Origin: Phellopilus nigrolimitatus
Lineage: Eukaryota > Basidiomycota > Agaricomycetes > Hymenochaetales > Hymenochaetaceae
Direction: 5' to 3'
Length of the DNA stretch: 64,000 nt
NCBI GenBank assembly: GCA_021029095.1
Contig: JAJOHG010000012.1
Coordinates: 1 to 64,000, forward strand
Shown here in pieces: positions 11,201 to 21,366 of the stretch (positions within the stretch are counted from its first letter, which is position 1; each line of letters begins with the position of its first letter). A program made the translations under genes and the position numbers. The notes beneath the pieces were generated by a model. That model saw nothing but the letters and a program-made list of their open reading frames with translations. It searched no databases and had not been told where the DNA came from.

Positions 11201-12711
11201 CCATGCACATCGGAGTGGACCAGCTGCAACAGACCAGTAGAACGATGCGATGCAAGTCTTGAGACATTCGACCTATGCTGCTTGCCTGCAATGCAAGGCT
11301 CGCAGATTGGGTCAGGCGACTCCATAGACTTCACAGTAATCCCCTTAACCATGTCATGATCGATCAGTCTCTTGACATCCCCATGATTCAAGTGCGCAAA
11401 ACGACGATGCCAGAGCGTTAAGTCGAGTGGACAGGTGCTAACCATGCCAGAGAATTGGGTCATGGGCACAACTTGTCCATTGAGGAAGAGGAGAGTGCCG
11501 TTGCGACGAAATAGAATCTGATCAGACTTGATAGTGACAATGTAGGATTTGACTCGAGTTAAATACAGGACTGAGAGGAGATTGTTTCTGAGATCTGGTA
11601 CATGAAGAACACGCTCAAACTCTAGCAGACGACCCTTCTTTCCATTGACCACTGGTTGAAAGCGGACAGTCCCCATTCCAACTGAGTAAATAACGTCGTT
11701 GTTGGCGAGGCGGATGGGTGTGCAATTGGGGGTATATTGATTAAACCAATGACGATGAGGTGTCATGTGGCAAGTGGCGCCTGTATCAACAATCCAGTCA
11801 GATCCTGCATCAGAGAGGAGGGGCGAGTTGGGATTGGTGAAGTCATGGGTACTTGCATTGCCAGCAAACTCAGCAGACTGAGTCGACTCTGTGTTCTCCT
11901 GCGCCGCATTCGCCTTTGCCTTGCCTCCCCTCTTCTTCTTGTCCTTCAACTCCTTCATCGCATCACGACGCTTGTAGCAAGTTGCTTCAAGGTGGTTCTT
12001 CATGCCGCAAAAATCACAGACAAGAGGCTGAGACGAGGAGGAGGATGATGAAGTTGATTTGGAGGGTGGAGTAGAGGCCTTGAGAGCGAGTGCAGAGTCT
12101 GCAGCACGAGGGCCACTGGCTTTCTGCTCCTGCAAGAACGCTTTCTTGACCGTCTCGAGGGTGAAGGTAGGCATGAGAAGGCGGGCAGATCGAAAAGCTT
12201 TGTACTCGTCTGGGAGGGCGCGGATAAGACACATGGACGCAAGCTCATCCTCGAACTGGACAAGGGTGAGCTTGGAGCTGCGCGCATTCCTGAGCTTGTG
12301 CAACAACTCCTCAACGCGAGCAGCAAGAGCAGTAAGCGACTCGTCCTCGGCTTTGGCAATGCTGAAGAACTCGTCATAGGCAATAAAACGCGATGCCGCA
12401 TTGTCCTGCTGGTTGAGCTCCTTCAGCTTCTTCAGCATCTCCACTGGGTTATCCAAATCGTCCTGAACCAGGATCTGCATGCCATGCTCGAGTTTTCCGT
12501 AGATAAAACCGGCTGCTTGCTCCGATTTCTCCTCCCATGCCTCCTGCTCCTCTGCCTTTGATGGTTTTGTCGCAATGCCAGAAGCGATGCGCCAGAGAGT
12601 CTTGGCTTGGAGAGCAGCTCGCATTTCGAGTTTCCATGTCGCATAGTTGCTGTCATTGAGCTTAGCGAAGGAAAATGTCGATTGCGAGTCGGAGGTGGTA
12701 GATGCAGACAT
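8269..12711 (-). pseudogene. Gag-Pol polyprotein of copia A, three stops
   Basis: Read from the ATG at 12711 (MSASTTSDSQ...): Gag with a CCHC knuckle (CDFCGMKNHLEATC), protease (WIVDTGATCHM), integrase with an HHCC module and DDE core (HSDVHGP, RDDKGGEY, HQNGVAERANRT), a proline-rich linker, RT with an intact YVDD box, and RNase H (TDADHGGDEDDRR, STTEAEY). Stops interrupt the frame: TGA at 10711-10713 (TGC in B), TGA at 10246-10248 (CGA in B and C) and TAA at 9352-9354 (CAA in B). A longer in-frame start exists at 12813, but the Gag similarity begins at 12711. Confidence 0.93.
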
Positions 12712-13694
12712 GACGATGCGAGCGATGGTAGACGATGGTGGTGCGAGTGAGAGTGCGAAGTTGGGGATCAATCGGACAAGCAGTTGGGGCGTGATGGCCG
12801 AGAACGTGTACAAGCCGAATTACGCGATTTGCAGATATCAGGTCAATACCAGCCAAACAGATTCCAAACACCCAAAATGATTGCAGTATACACAGAATCG
12901 TCGCAAGACAGTGCTGGTCTGTCAGTCTGTTAAGACTCCGCAGGCACCGCTGGTTGAGAGAGACTCTAGGCTTAAGTAAACACTCAAAAGAGCGTCACAA
13001 AGGGCAAACTAAGGCCCTGCAGTCGAGCTTCACAACCAATAGACTATCTGATCCAACAACAACCAAATCAAATGGAATGGGTCTGAACTGCCAAGTACCA
13101 GAGCTGGCAAACCGCGCAAAACGCGACACAGAGGGGGAACGGGTGGAGCGATTGAGACGCAAATCAACACACACCGAGACGACGTGAGCACGAGCACGCG
13201 TGTAAAATCGCAGAGCGATCGAGCAGCAACTGAGTCCGCTATGCAGAAACGATGCAGGGAGCAGACAAACAGACAGATAGAGACTGCAAAAGTCGAAATC
13301 GATGCAGCACCCTCAAATTGAAGTCGAATCGGCCACAAGTTGGTACGACGAGTGGGACCAGAGTAACGAGACGGCGTGCGAAGTTTCAGCGCGATCCGTC
13401 CAGCCGATTTCGAGCGATGAGACGAAAAGAAGAGAGTGCAGATGAGAGGATGATAAGGATGGATGTCGATGCAGAGGGGTGTAGAGTGCCAGCAAGTGCG
13501 AATGGCGGCACGAAAATCGACACAAAGGCGACGGACACACCACAGAACCCAACCCTGCGATTACAGCCCAATCCGAACACCCAGAACTTTGCAGTTGACA
13601 GAAACTCTTCCAGAGGGACCAGATCAACTCCGATTTGAACGAAAATCAAGGAGGATGTTGTCGACGGTGTACTGAACGTTGTTGTGAAGTTACA
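12712..13694 (-). other. 5' UTR of copia A
   Basis: About 0.98 kb between the primer binding site and the gag start. Short ORFs seen on both strands here recur only as part of the copia repeat (13,030-13,700 equals 16,010-16,685) and show no protein-family similarity. The sequence is GC-balanced and holds no recognised gene. Confidence 0.75.
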
Positions 13695-13711
13695 GCGCAA
13701 GGCTCATAACC
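13695..13711 (-). other. Primer binding site, half initiator tRNA-Met type
   Basis: Minus-strand GGTTATGAGCCTTGCGC follows directly after the LTR end (CTCACA). It is complementary to the anticodon arm of initiator tRNA-Met (GCTCATAACC) and not to a tRNA 3' CCA end. Priming from a half tRNA-iMet is established for Drosophila copia and Ty5-like elements. The same site is present at 16669-16685 and 21350-21366. Confidence 0.8.
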
Positions 13712-13936
13712 TGTGAGGCGGAGTGGTCTCACAACAAACACAGACAATGACCTGAGTCCAATGGATGAGTGCAAAAGATAGAGAGCACCATCCATGGACT
13801 CTGCCGCTTCAAGGGAAGCATTACATAATACATCAACATGTCAGGTGACGCAGAACAACAAGTCAGGAGTTCAAGTCACCTGGTACGCAAAATAATAAAA
13901 GGAATAAAAGTGTCCAAGATCATACTATATCCAATA
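13712..13936 (-). repeat. 5' LTR at copia A (short form, 225 bp)
   Basis: Same termini as the 3' LTR but with a single copy of the 29-bp internal repeat. It is followed on the right by TACTG, the complement of the CAGTA that follows the 3' LTR of copy C. Confidence 0.92.
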
Positions 13937-14073
13937 TACTGTGTGGAGAAAGGCTCAAGGAAGTTAAAAATCAACCTGGATAAAAGTGTCCAAAAGTGTT
14001 AAACTATGATGTGTGAAGAAAGCCACAATTAAATAAGACATCTAATCGACTCGCCATGGGGGGATTCTAAGTG
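13937..14073 (+). mobile_element. Part of a fold-back MITE (outer arm)
   Basis: About 130 bp shared in the same orientation with 26,826-26,960, including AAAAGTGTCCAAAAGTGTT and the terminal CCATGGGGGGATTCTAAG. Both copies end at the same base, after which the sequences diverge. Joined at CAGTA with the piece at 26697, the two make one symmetric element of about 0.4 kb that was split by copia insertion and inversion. The termini could be GAATCCCC next to a TA dinucleotide, as in Tc1/mariner MITEs, but this assignment is uncertain. Confidence 0.7.
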
Positions 14074-15730
14074 TTTCGTCTTTTTTCAATTCTCCCTTTT
14101 GATTCTTCTCTTCATTCCCGATTCCTCACTCTAATTTTCTATTTTCCCCTTCAAATTTTTCCTTCCAATTCCCTTTTCATTCACATCCTCACCTCTCGGG
14201 GCTCGGCACTGGAGGAGGGAATACACAGCCACACCTATTTCGGCTTCATTCTGACTTGGGTGCACCCCCCCCAGACCTCGCACAAATCTCTTCGCACTAC
14301 TCGGGGCCCCCTCACCTTCTTCTCCAGTGTTCGGACCACCTGAACACACACTCTTTGGTCCCACCTCAAATCTGAATGACCGAACAAGCTCCCCGGACTC
14401 CACCTCCACGAGTTTGGCCGATCCGAATCCCGTCCCACCGAGCAGCCAGACCTCGAACAAACTTGTTCATGCTGCTTGGGCCCCCTCGCTCCCTTCTTCA
14501 GTGATTCGAAACCCCCAGGCTTTGGCCTCGAAAGAACTCGGTCACCCGAAGGGCCGGATAACGAACGAGCCACCACTAGCTTCAATTTCGAGGTTTTCGC
14601 AGAAGTTCGGGACAGCTAAGCTCCCTGTTTCGCTTTTTTCCCTTGATTCCCCATCCTACACCTTGCCCTCTGATTCTTTCCCTTCTCCTTAGCCTTCTTA
14701 CTTTTCGATTCCCCCATCCACCATTTTTCCGATCCCCTCCTATTTTTCCTCTCTGATCCCTTCATTTCCCATGTCTCCTTGAACCCCCATCTGATTCCCT
14801 TGTTCATATATTCACCTCTCGGGGCTCGGTGCTAGGGGCGGGAATATGGATTACATCCTCTCTGACTTCAACCCGATTCAATTCGCATCACTCCTGAACC
14901 CCCCTTCTCCTTTCCGGCTTCGCACCTGCTTGAATGTCCGGCCCTGGGTGACCCTCTCGAACCCAGGCGACTACCCTGCCCAAACTGTTCCCCTCTCTGT
15001 CCGATCGGCCAAATCCCAGTGATTACACTAGGCCGCCACTCCCCCCACACTCCATTTTCATGTTTCATGGTTCGGGAATTGCAGTTCGCGATTGCGCACG
15101 CCTGGACTCGCTCGACTCGCTCCATCGAAACCCTCCGAACCCATCTGTCCATACCCATTCCGTTCCTCAATCCGGTTGTCGAATCCCTCGATTGACCATG
15201 TCCATATTCTCTTCGCACCCGCGGATGGTCGTCCCGCTGACCAGTACATACCCTCAAGTCTTTTGCTGATGAGCACTACGACTCCGCCGTCCCGGCACCA
15301 TCCTGTCCCGAGTGATCCGAGTATCCTCGATTTCCTGTCGCCTTTGCGAGGCACAACATCCTGTCCGAGTAAATTGTCCCCTCAGTCCGTAGGTGGAGGA
15401 GAACTGTCCGTCCCGGACACCTGTAAATTGTCCTGTTTCCCTCGTTTGACTCCCCTCAGTCCGTAGGCGGAGGAGAAACGTCCACCCCGGACACCTGTAC
15501 ATCTTTTCATCTCATCCTGTTGTCTCTTCCTTTCATCTCTTCCTTTTGTCTCTTCCTTTTGTCTCATCCTTTTGTCTCTTCCTTTTGTCTCCTTTTCGTC
15601 TCTTCCTTTCGTCTTTTCCTTTCACCTCATCCTTTCCTCTCTCCTGTTCAAATCCCCTCAGTCCGTAAGGGGAGGAGAACTGTCCGCTCTGGACACCTGT
15701 ATATTTTCTCCCTCTAAACTCCCTCTGTAC
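14074..15730. other. Gene-free CT-rich segment with short repeats
   Basis: No supported gene. The plus strand is strongly pyrimidine-rich. A motif CACCTCTCGGGGCTCGG occurs at 14190-14206 and 14813-14829 with further similarity around it. A motif of about 48 bp beginning CCCCTCAGTCCGTA occurs three times (15378-15426, 15452-15500, 15654-15702). A 15-bp minisatellite (TCTTCCTTTTGTCTC-like units) fills about 15,515-15,645. The segment looks like remnants of older non-coding transposable-element DNA lying between the LTRs of copies A and C. Confidence 0.65.
15378..15702 (+). repeat. Three spaced copies of a 48-bp motif around a 15-bp minisatellite
   Basis: Each copy has CCCCTCAGTCCGTA, then a GGAGGAGAA block, a GTCC and a CYGGACACCTGTA end. 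The second and third copies flank the pyrimidine minisatellite. Spacing is irregular, so this is not a CRISPR array. Confidence 0.7.
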
Positions 15731-16009
15731 TATTGGATATAGTATGATCTTGGACACTTTTATTCCTTTTATTATTTTGCGTACCGGGTGACTTGAACTC
15801 CTGACTTGTTGTTCTGCGTCACCTGACATGTTGATGTATTATGTAATGCTTCCCTTGAAGCGGCAGAGTCCATGGATGGTGCTCTCTATCTTTTGCACTC
15901 ATCCATTGGACTCAGGCATGTTTAGTTTCCATAATATATCTATCTTTTGCACTCATCCATTGGACTCAGGTCATTGTCTGTGTTTGTTGTGAGACCACTC
16001 CGCCTCACA
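15731..16009 (+). repeat. 5' LTR of copia C (long form, 279 bp)
   Basis: Plus-strand LTR from TATTGGATATAG to CCGCCTCACA with the doubled 29-bp repeat. It is followed by CCAAT and then the reverse complement of the copia 5' UTR, instead of the primer binding site that should follow a 5' LTR. Confidence 0.9.
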
Positions 16010-16685
16010 CCAATAGACTATCTGATCCAACAACAACCAAATCAAATGGAATGGGTCTGAACTGCCAAGTACCAGAGCTGGCAAACCGCGCAAAACGCGA
16101 CACAGAGGGGGAACGGGTGGAGCGATTGAGACGCAAATCAACACACACCGAGACGACGTGAGCACGAGCACGCGTGTAAAATCGCAGAGCGATCGAGCAG
16201 CAACTGAGTCCGCTATGCAGAAACGATGCAGGGAGCAGACAAACAGACAGATAGAGACTGCAAAAGTCGAAATCGATGCAGCACCCTCAAATTGAAGTCG
16301 AATCGGCCACAAGTTGGTACGACGAGTGGGACCAGAGTAACGAGACGGCGTGCGAAGTTTCAGCGCGATCCGTCCAGCCGATTTCGAGCGATGAGACGAA
16401 AAGAAGAGAGTGCAGATGAGAGGATGATAAGGATGGATGTCGATGCAGAGGGGTGTAGAGTGCCAGCAAGTGCGAATGGCGGCACGAAAATCGACACAAA
16501 GGCGACGGACACACCACAGAACCCAACCCTGCGATTACAGCCCAATCCGAACACCCAGAACTTTGCAGTTGACAGAAACTCTTCCAGAGGGACCAGATCA
16601 ACTCCGATTTGAACGAAAATCAAGGAGGATGTTGTCGACGGTGTACTGAACGTTGTTGTGAAGTTACAGCGCAAGGCTCATAACC
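16010..16685 (-). other. Inverted 5' UTR segment of copia C with primer binding site
   Basis: This 676-bp block matches 13,036-13,711 of copy A almost base for base and is therefore copia 5' UTR in minus orientation. It begins CCAAT (16010-16014) and ends with the iMet-type primer site at 16669-16685 against an LTR. The remainder of the same UTR continues in plus orientation at 21592 (ATTGGTTGTGAAG). The segment has thus been flipped relative to the element it belongs to. ORFs inside it are repeat-derived. Confidence 0.85.
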
Positions 16686-16910
16686 TGTGAGGCGGAGTGG
16701 TCTCACAACAAACACAGACAATGACCTGAGTCCAATGGATGAGTGCAAAAGATAGAGAGCACCATCCATGGACTCTGCCGCTTCAAGGGAAGCATTACAT
16801 AATACATCAACATGTCAGGTGACGCAGAACAACAAGTCAGGAGTTCAAGTCACCCGGTACGCAAAATAATAAAAGGAATAAAAGTGTCCAAGATCATACT
16901 ATATCCAATA
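16686..16910 (-). repeat. 3' LTR of copia B (225 bp)
   Basis: Minus orientation, termini TATTGG and CTCACA, followed by the polypurine tract complement CTCCCCCCTG. It appears identical to 21367-21591. Confidence 0.93.
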
Positions 16911-16938
16911 CTCCCCCCTGATCTGACACGCCTGTCAA

Positions 16939-19900
16939 TCACAAAAGACCTAGCATGCCACGCATCTCAATCACCTTCACGCGTCCAAGCGCCTTGGTCA
17001 TGATGTCAGCCGGCATAGACTTGGTGGGGAGGTAGCGAATGTCAATAAGACCTGACTCGACCACATCTCGCAGCCAGTAGTGCCGCAAGTCCAGATGTTT
17101 CATCCGTCCATGGTGTTCAGGGTTCCTGGCAACAGCAAGGGCAGATTGGTTGTCCACATAGAGTGTGGAAGGCGCATTGAACTCATAGCCAAATTCTGAG
17201 AACAAGTTGCGCAACCACATAATCTCCTGACCACCCTGAACAGCAGAGATGTATTCCGCTTCAGTGGTAGAGAGAGTGACAATAGTCTGAAGACGACTAG
17301 CCCAGCTGATAGCACCAGTTCCCATCTTAACCACCAGGCCGCTTGTAGAGCGCCTGTCATCCTCATCCCCTCCATGGTCCGCGTCAGTGAATGTGGTGAA
17401 CAATTCAGACGAGTTCTTGTCAGGCGCATAAGTCAACTTCATGTCTTTGGTACCCTGGAGGTAACGACACAAGTGCTTTGCAGCCTTCCAGTGAGCAGGA
17501 CCAGGATTGGAACTGAAGCGCGCAAGAAGTCCAACCGCATAGGAGATGTCAGGACGCGTTGCCACAGCCAGATACATGAGTGCACCAATCAGCTGCCTGT
17601 AGGGGACAGTCTTCATGAATGCGATCTCTTCTGGAGTGAGGGGACCCATGGACTTGCTGAGACGATGGCCTTCTGGTAGTGGAGTGGAAACCTCGCTGCA
17701 TCCAGCCATTTCAAAACGCTCAAGTAAGTCAGTGATGTACTGGCGCTGAGATAGGGATAGGGATCGGATTGAGCGGTCTCTTTCAATATGGACACCAAGC
17801 AGGAAGGAGGTAGGGCCGAGGTCGCGCAGTTTGAAGTGCTTTTCAAGTTCGCGCTTGACAAACAAGAATTGCTCCTTCGACTTTGCAGCAATGGTCATGT
17901 CATCCACATAGACTGGAATGATGATGCGCACATCGTCGCGTCTGTAGACCCAAATGCTGTTGTCGCAGCGAACCAAAGAGAAGCCCATGCCCTTCAATAC
18001 AGAGTCGAGTTTCTTGTGCCATTGGCGCCCAGCTTGCTTAAGACCATAGATCGCCTTAGCAAGCTTAAGCACAAAGCCGGCGCCATAGTACTCCTCAAAC
18101 CCCTCTGGCTGGTCCATGTAGACGTCATGATCCAAGTCACCATTGAGAAACGCAGTGGAGATGTCAATGCTGAACAACTCCAGGTCCTCAATTGCAGCCA
18201 AAGCCAGTATAGCGCGAAGTGCAGCCCACTTGGCAGTAGGAGCAAACACCTGTGCAAATTCTAAGCCAGGGCGCTGTGAGTAACCCTTTGCCACCAATCG
18301 CGCCTTATGCCTGTCCACTGAGCCATCTGCCTTGCGCTTGAGTTTGAACACCCACCGACAGCCAATGGTCTTGCGACCAGAAGGAAGTCTGACTGGGGTG
18401 AAGGTGCCATTCTCAACAAGACTGATAAACTCGTCCATTGCAGCCTGTTCCCAGAGGGAAGCGTCAGGGCGTCCCTTGATGTCTCTCCAGTGTACTGGCT
18501 CAGGACCATACTGGGTGCGCACCTCCGCAGAGAAGACATGCTCAAAGCAGTTTGTAGACTTCAACACATGATTGTGTGCGTCCTCAAAACTGATGTAGCA
18601 GTCCTCAAGTGCCGCATTTGCCCCAAAGTCCATGAGCCCAGCAAACATAAGTGCCTCAGCCTGCATCTCATCCTCAGACATGATGTCTAACTCGTCACTG
18701 CGCTCAATCACAGGCTCAGGTGTAGGTGCTGCTGCTGGTGCTGGTGCAGCTGGAGCCCTAGGAATGCGACGACCTGGATAATCTGCAAGTGGATTAATCA
18801 CTGCATCTCTGTACCCATGCAAGGGACGCGGCTGAGGGCGCCAAGACGTTGAAGGCCAAGAAGGCACTTCAGGTGCAGGTGTAGACTCAGGAGGTTCCTT
18901 AGGTCGTTTCGCAGGAGGAGGGTGAGCAGAAGGAGAAGACACAGGAGGGTCAGGAGGGACATCAGATGGTGCTCGCTCGCGCTTTACAGCAGGCCGAGTT
19001 GGAGTCACCGGAGGTGGTGCAGGACGAAATGGAGGAGTGACTGGAGCTGGTGGGGGACGAGGAGGAGGAGTGTCAGGACGAGGAGGAGGAGCTGGTGGAT
19101 TAGCAGGGAGAAGAAGTGGCGGAACATCATCCACATCACCATCTCCCCCCTGTTCCGGCACAGCTGTAGCCTCTGGAGGAGTTGGAACCCTTAAGTCAAC
19201 AGGGGATCTGGTATTTCCAGGGAACACGCGCTCATCAAACTGAGCAGAGTCACTAATGACCTCTTTGCGCGTTATGGAGTTCCAGAATATCCAGCCTTTG
19301 TAGTTCTCAGGGTAACCAATGAAGGAGCATTTCTGCGTGTGTGACTGGAGCTGTTTGCGCATATCTTTCTTGACATGCACATAGGAGGTGCAGCCAAATA
19401 CTCGAAAATGCGACACATCCGGCTTGGAATTGTGCCATAGCTCATAGGGCGTCTTGCCCTGGACAGCAGAAGTAGGGGAGCGATTGTGCACATGAACAAA
19501 AGCATTGACCGCATCCCACCAGAAGCTGGCAGGTAGGTGTGCTTCGTTCAGCATAGTGGTAATGCCCTCAGCCAAAGTGCGATTAGCACGCTCAGCTACT
19601 CCATTCTGGTGGGGTTCATCACGAACAGTGTGTTGCCGGTGAATCCCTTCAGAAATGCAGAATTGCTCCCATGCCTTGGGCATGTACTCTCCTCCCTTGT
19701 CATCGCGCGTCGCTTTGATCTTCAGATTGAGCTGGTTCTCTGCATGTGCTTTGTAGCGCTTGAAAGCGTCAAATGCATCGCTTTTCTTCTTAAGGGGTAT
19801 GACTCCCCAGCGCCGACTGAAATCATCAATGAATGTGATCCAGTAACGATAACCATGCCGAGTTTGAACTGGCAGAGGGCCATGCACATCGGAGTGGACC

Positions 19901-21282
19901 AGCTGCAACAGACCAGTAGAACGATGCGATGCAAGTCTTGAGACATTCGACCTATGCTGCTTGCCTGCAATGCAAGGCTCGCAGATTGGGTCAGGCGACT
20001 CCATAGACTTCACAGTAATCCCCTTAACCATGTCATGATCGATCAGTCTCTTGACATCCCCATGATTCAAGTGCGCAAAACGACGATGCCAGAGCGTTAA
20101 GTCGAGTGGACAGGTGCTAACCATGCCAGAGAATTGGGTCATGGGCACAACTTGTCCATTGAGGAAGAGGAGAGTGCCGTTGCGACGAAATAGAATCTGA
20201 TCAGACTTGATAGTGACAATGTAGGATTTGACTCGAGTTAAATACAGGACTGAGAGGAGATTGTTTCTGAGATCTGGTACATGAAGAACACGCTCAAACT
20301 CTAGCAGACGACCCTTCTTTCCATTGACCACTGGTTGAAAGCGGACAGTCCCCATTCCAACTGAGTAAATAACGTCGTTGTTGGCGAGGCGGATGGGTGT
20401 GCGATTAGGGGTATATTGGTTGAACCAATGACGATGAGGTGTCATGTGGCAAGTGGCGCCTGTATCAACAATCCAGTCAGATCCTGCATCAGAGAGGAGG
20501 GGCGAGTTGGGATTGGTGAAGTCATGGGTACTTGCATTGCCAGCAAACTCAGCAGACTGAGTCGACTCCGTATCCTCCTGCGCCGCATTGGCCTTTGCCT
20601 TGCCTCCCCTCTTCTTCTTGTCCTTCAACTCCTTCATCGCATCACGACGCTTGTAGCAAGTTGCTTCAAGGTGGTTCTTCATGCCGCAGAAATCGCAGAC
20701 AAGAGGCTGAGACGAGGAGGAGGACGATGAAGTCGATTTGGAGGGTGGAGTAGAGGCCTTGAGAGCGAGTGCAGAGTCTGCAGCACGAGGGCCACTGGCT
20801 TTCTGCTCCTGCAAGAACGCTTTCTTGACCGTCTCGAGGGTGAAGGTAGGCATGAGGAGGAGGGCAGATCGAAAGGCTTTGTACTCGTCTGGGAGGGCGC
20901 GAATAAGACACATGGACGCAAGCTCATCCTCGAACTGGACAAGGGTGAGTTTAGAGCTGCGCGCATTCCTGAGCTTGTGCAACGACTCCTCAACGCGAGC
21001 AGTGAGGGCAGTAAGCGACTCGTCCTCAGCTTTGGCAATGCTGAAGAACTCGTCATAGGCAATAAAACGCGATGAGACGAAAAGCAGAGAGTGCAGATGA
21101 GAGGATGATAAGGATGGATGTCGAAGCAGAGGGGTGTAGAGTGCCAGCAAGTGCGAATGGCGGCACGAAAATCGACACAAAGACGACGGACACACCACAG
21201 AACCCAACCCTGCGATTACAGCCCAATCCGAACACCCAGAACTTTGCAGTTGACAGAAACTCTTCCAGAGGGACCAGATCAA
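16939..21282 (-). CDS. Copia B polyprotein, open for 1447 codons, Gag N terminus replaced
   Basis: A single uninterrupted frame. The first about 72 residues (MIWSLWKSF...) are translated from former 5' UTR sequence. At about 21070 the frame enters Gag at RFIAYDEFFS, so the normal first third of Gag is missing. The CCHC knuckle, protease DTGA, integrase HHCC/DDE, RT YVDD and RNase H motifs follow intact. Copies A and C carry stops where B has TGC and CAA. The element could supply Pol, but its own Gag is probably defective, so autonomous activity is doubtful. Confidence 0.9.
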   Translation of the reverse strand: MIWSLWKSFCQLQSSGCSDWAVIAGLGSVVCPSSLCRFSCRHSHLLALYTPLLRHPSLSSSHLHSLLFVSSRFIAYDEFFSIAKAEDESLTALTARVEESLHKLRNARSSKLTLVQFEDELASMCLIRALPDEYKAFRSALLLMPTFTLETVKKAFLQEQKASGPRAADSALALKASTPPSKSTSSSSSSSQPLVCDFCGMKNHLEATCYKRRDAMKELKDKKKRGGKAKANAAQEDTESTQSAEFAGNASTHDFTNPNSPLLSDAGSDWIVDTGATCHMTPHRHWFNQYTPNRTPIRLANNDVIYSVGMGTVRFQPVVNGKKGRLLEFERVLHVPDLRNNLLSVLYLTRVKSYIVTIKSDQILFRRNGTLLFLNGQVVPMTQFSGMVSTCPLDLTLWHRRFAHLNHGDVKRLIDHDMVKGITVKSMESPDPICEPCIAGKQHRSNVSRLASHRSTGLLQLVHSDVHGPLPVQTRHGYRYWITFIDDFSRRWGVIPLKKKSDAFDAFKRYKAHAENQLNLKIKATRDDKGGEYMPKAWEQFCISEGIHRQHTVRDEPHQNGVAERANRTLAEGITTMLNEAHLPASFWWDAVNAFVHVHNRSPTSAVQGKTPYELWHNSKPDVSHFRVFGCTSYVHVKKDMRKQLQSHTQKCSFIGYPENYKGWIFWNSITRKEVISDSAQFDERVFPGNTRSPVDLRVPTPPEATAVPEQGGDGDVDDVPPLLLPANPPAPPPRPDTPPPRPPPAPVTPPFRPAPPPVTPTRPAVKRERAPSDVPPDPPVSSPSAHPPPAKRPKEPPESTPAPEVPSWPSTSWRPQPRPLHGYRDAVINPLADYPGRRIPRAPAAPAPAAAPTPEPVIERSDELDIMSEDEMQAEALMFAGLMDFGANAALEDCYISFEDAHNHVLKSTNCFEHVFSAEVRTQYGPEPVHWRDIKGRPDASLWEQAAMDEFISLVENGTFTPVRLPSGRKTIGCRWVFKLKRKADGSVDRHKARLVAKGYSQRPGLEFAQVFAPTAKWAALRAILALAAIEDLELFSIDISTAFLNGDLDHDVYMDQPEGFEEYYGAGFVLKLAKAIYGLKQAGRQWHKKLDSVLKGMGFSLVRCDNSIWVYRRDDVRIIIPVYVDDMTIAAKSKEQFLFVKRELEKHFKLRDLGPTSFLLGVHIERDRSIRSLSLSQRQYITDLLERFEMAGCSEVSTPLPEGHRLSKSMGPLTPEEIAFMKTVPYRQLIGALMYLAVATRPDISYAVGLLARFSSNPGPAHWKAAKHLCRYLQGTKDMKLTYAPDKNSSELFTTFTDADHGGDEDDRRSTSGLVVKMGTGAISWASRLQTIVTLSTTEAEYISAVQGGQEIMWLRNLFSEFGYEFNAPSTLYVDNQSALAVARNPEHHGRMKHLDLRHYWLRDVVESGLIDIRYLPTKSMPADIMTKALGRVKVIEMRGMLGLL

Positions 21283-21349
21283 CTCCGATTTGAACGAAAA
21301 TCAAGGAGGATGTTGTCGACGGTGTACTGAACGTTGTTGTGAAGTTACA

Positions 21350-21366
21350 GCGCAAGGCTCATAACC
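21350..21366 (-). other. Primer binding site of copia B
   Basis: Minus-strand GGTTATGAGCCTTGCGC directly after the 5' LTR, complementary to the anticodon arm of initiator tRNA-Met. Confidence 0.8.

Larger units (their letters stand above)
7963..13936 (-). mobile_element. Ty1/copia retrotransposon, copy A
   Basis: A complete element structure on the minus strand: 3' LTR (7963-8240), polypurine tract, RNase H, RT, integrase, protease and gag, a long 5' UTR, a half-tRNA-iMet-type primer binding site, and 5' LTR (13712-13936). Integrase precedes RT, which defines Ty1/copia. The polyprotein has three nonsense codons. The two LTRs differ in length (278 against 225 bp). The outer flanks do not match each other (ATTTT on the left, TACTG on the right); the right flank instead pairs with the right flank of copy C, as described in the findings. 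Confidence 0.95.

Noticed and set aside
13030..13700. Pairs of 100-130 codon ORFs in both strands (also at 16,010-16,680 and 21,060-21,360).
   Set aside because: They recur only with the copia 5' UTR, lack domain motifs, and exist on both strands of the same repeat, so they are not genes.
15378..15702. Spaced direct repeats resembling a CRISPR array.
   Set aside because: Only three copies, variable spacing, imperfect repeats and a eukaryotic setting.
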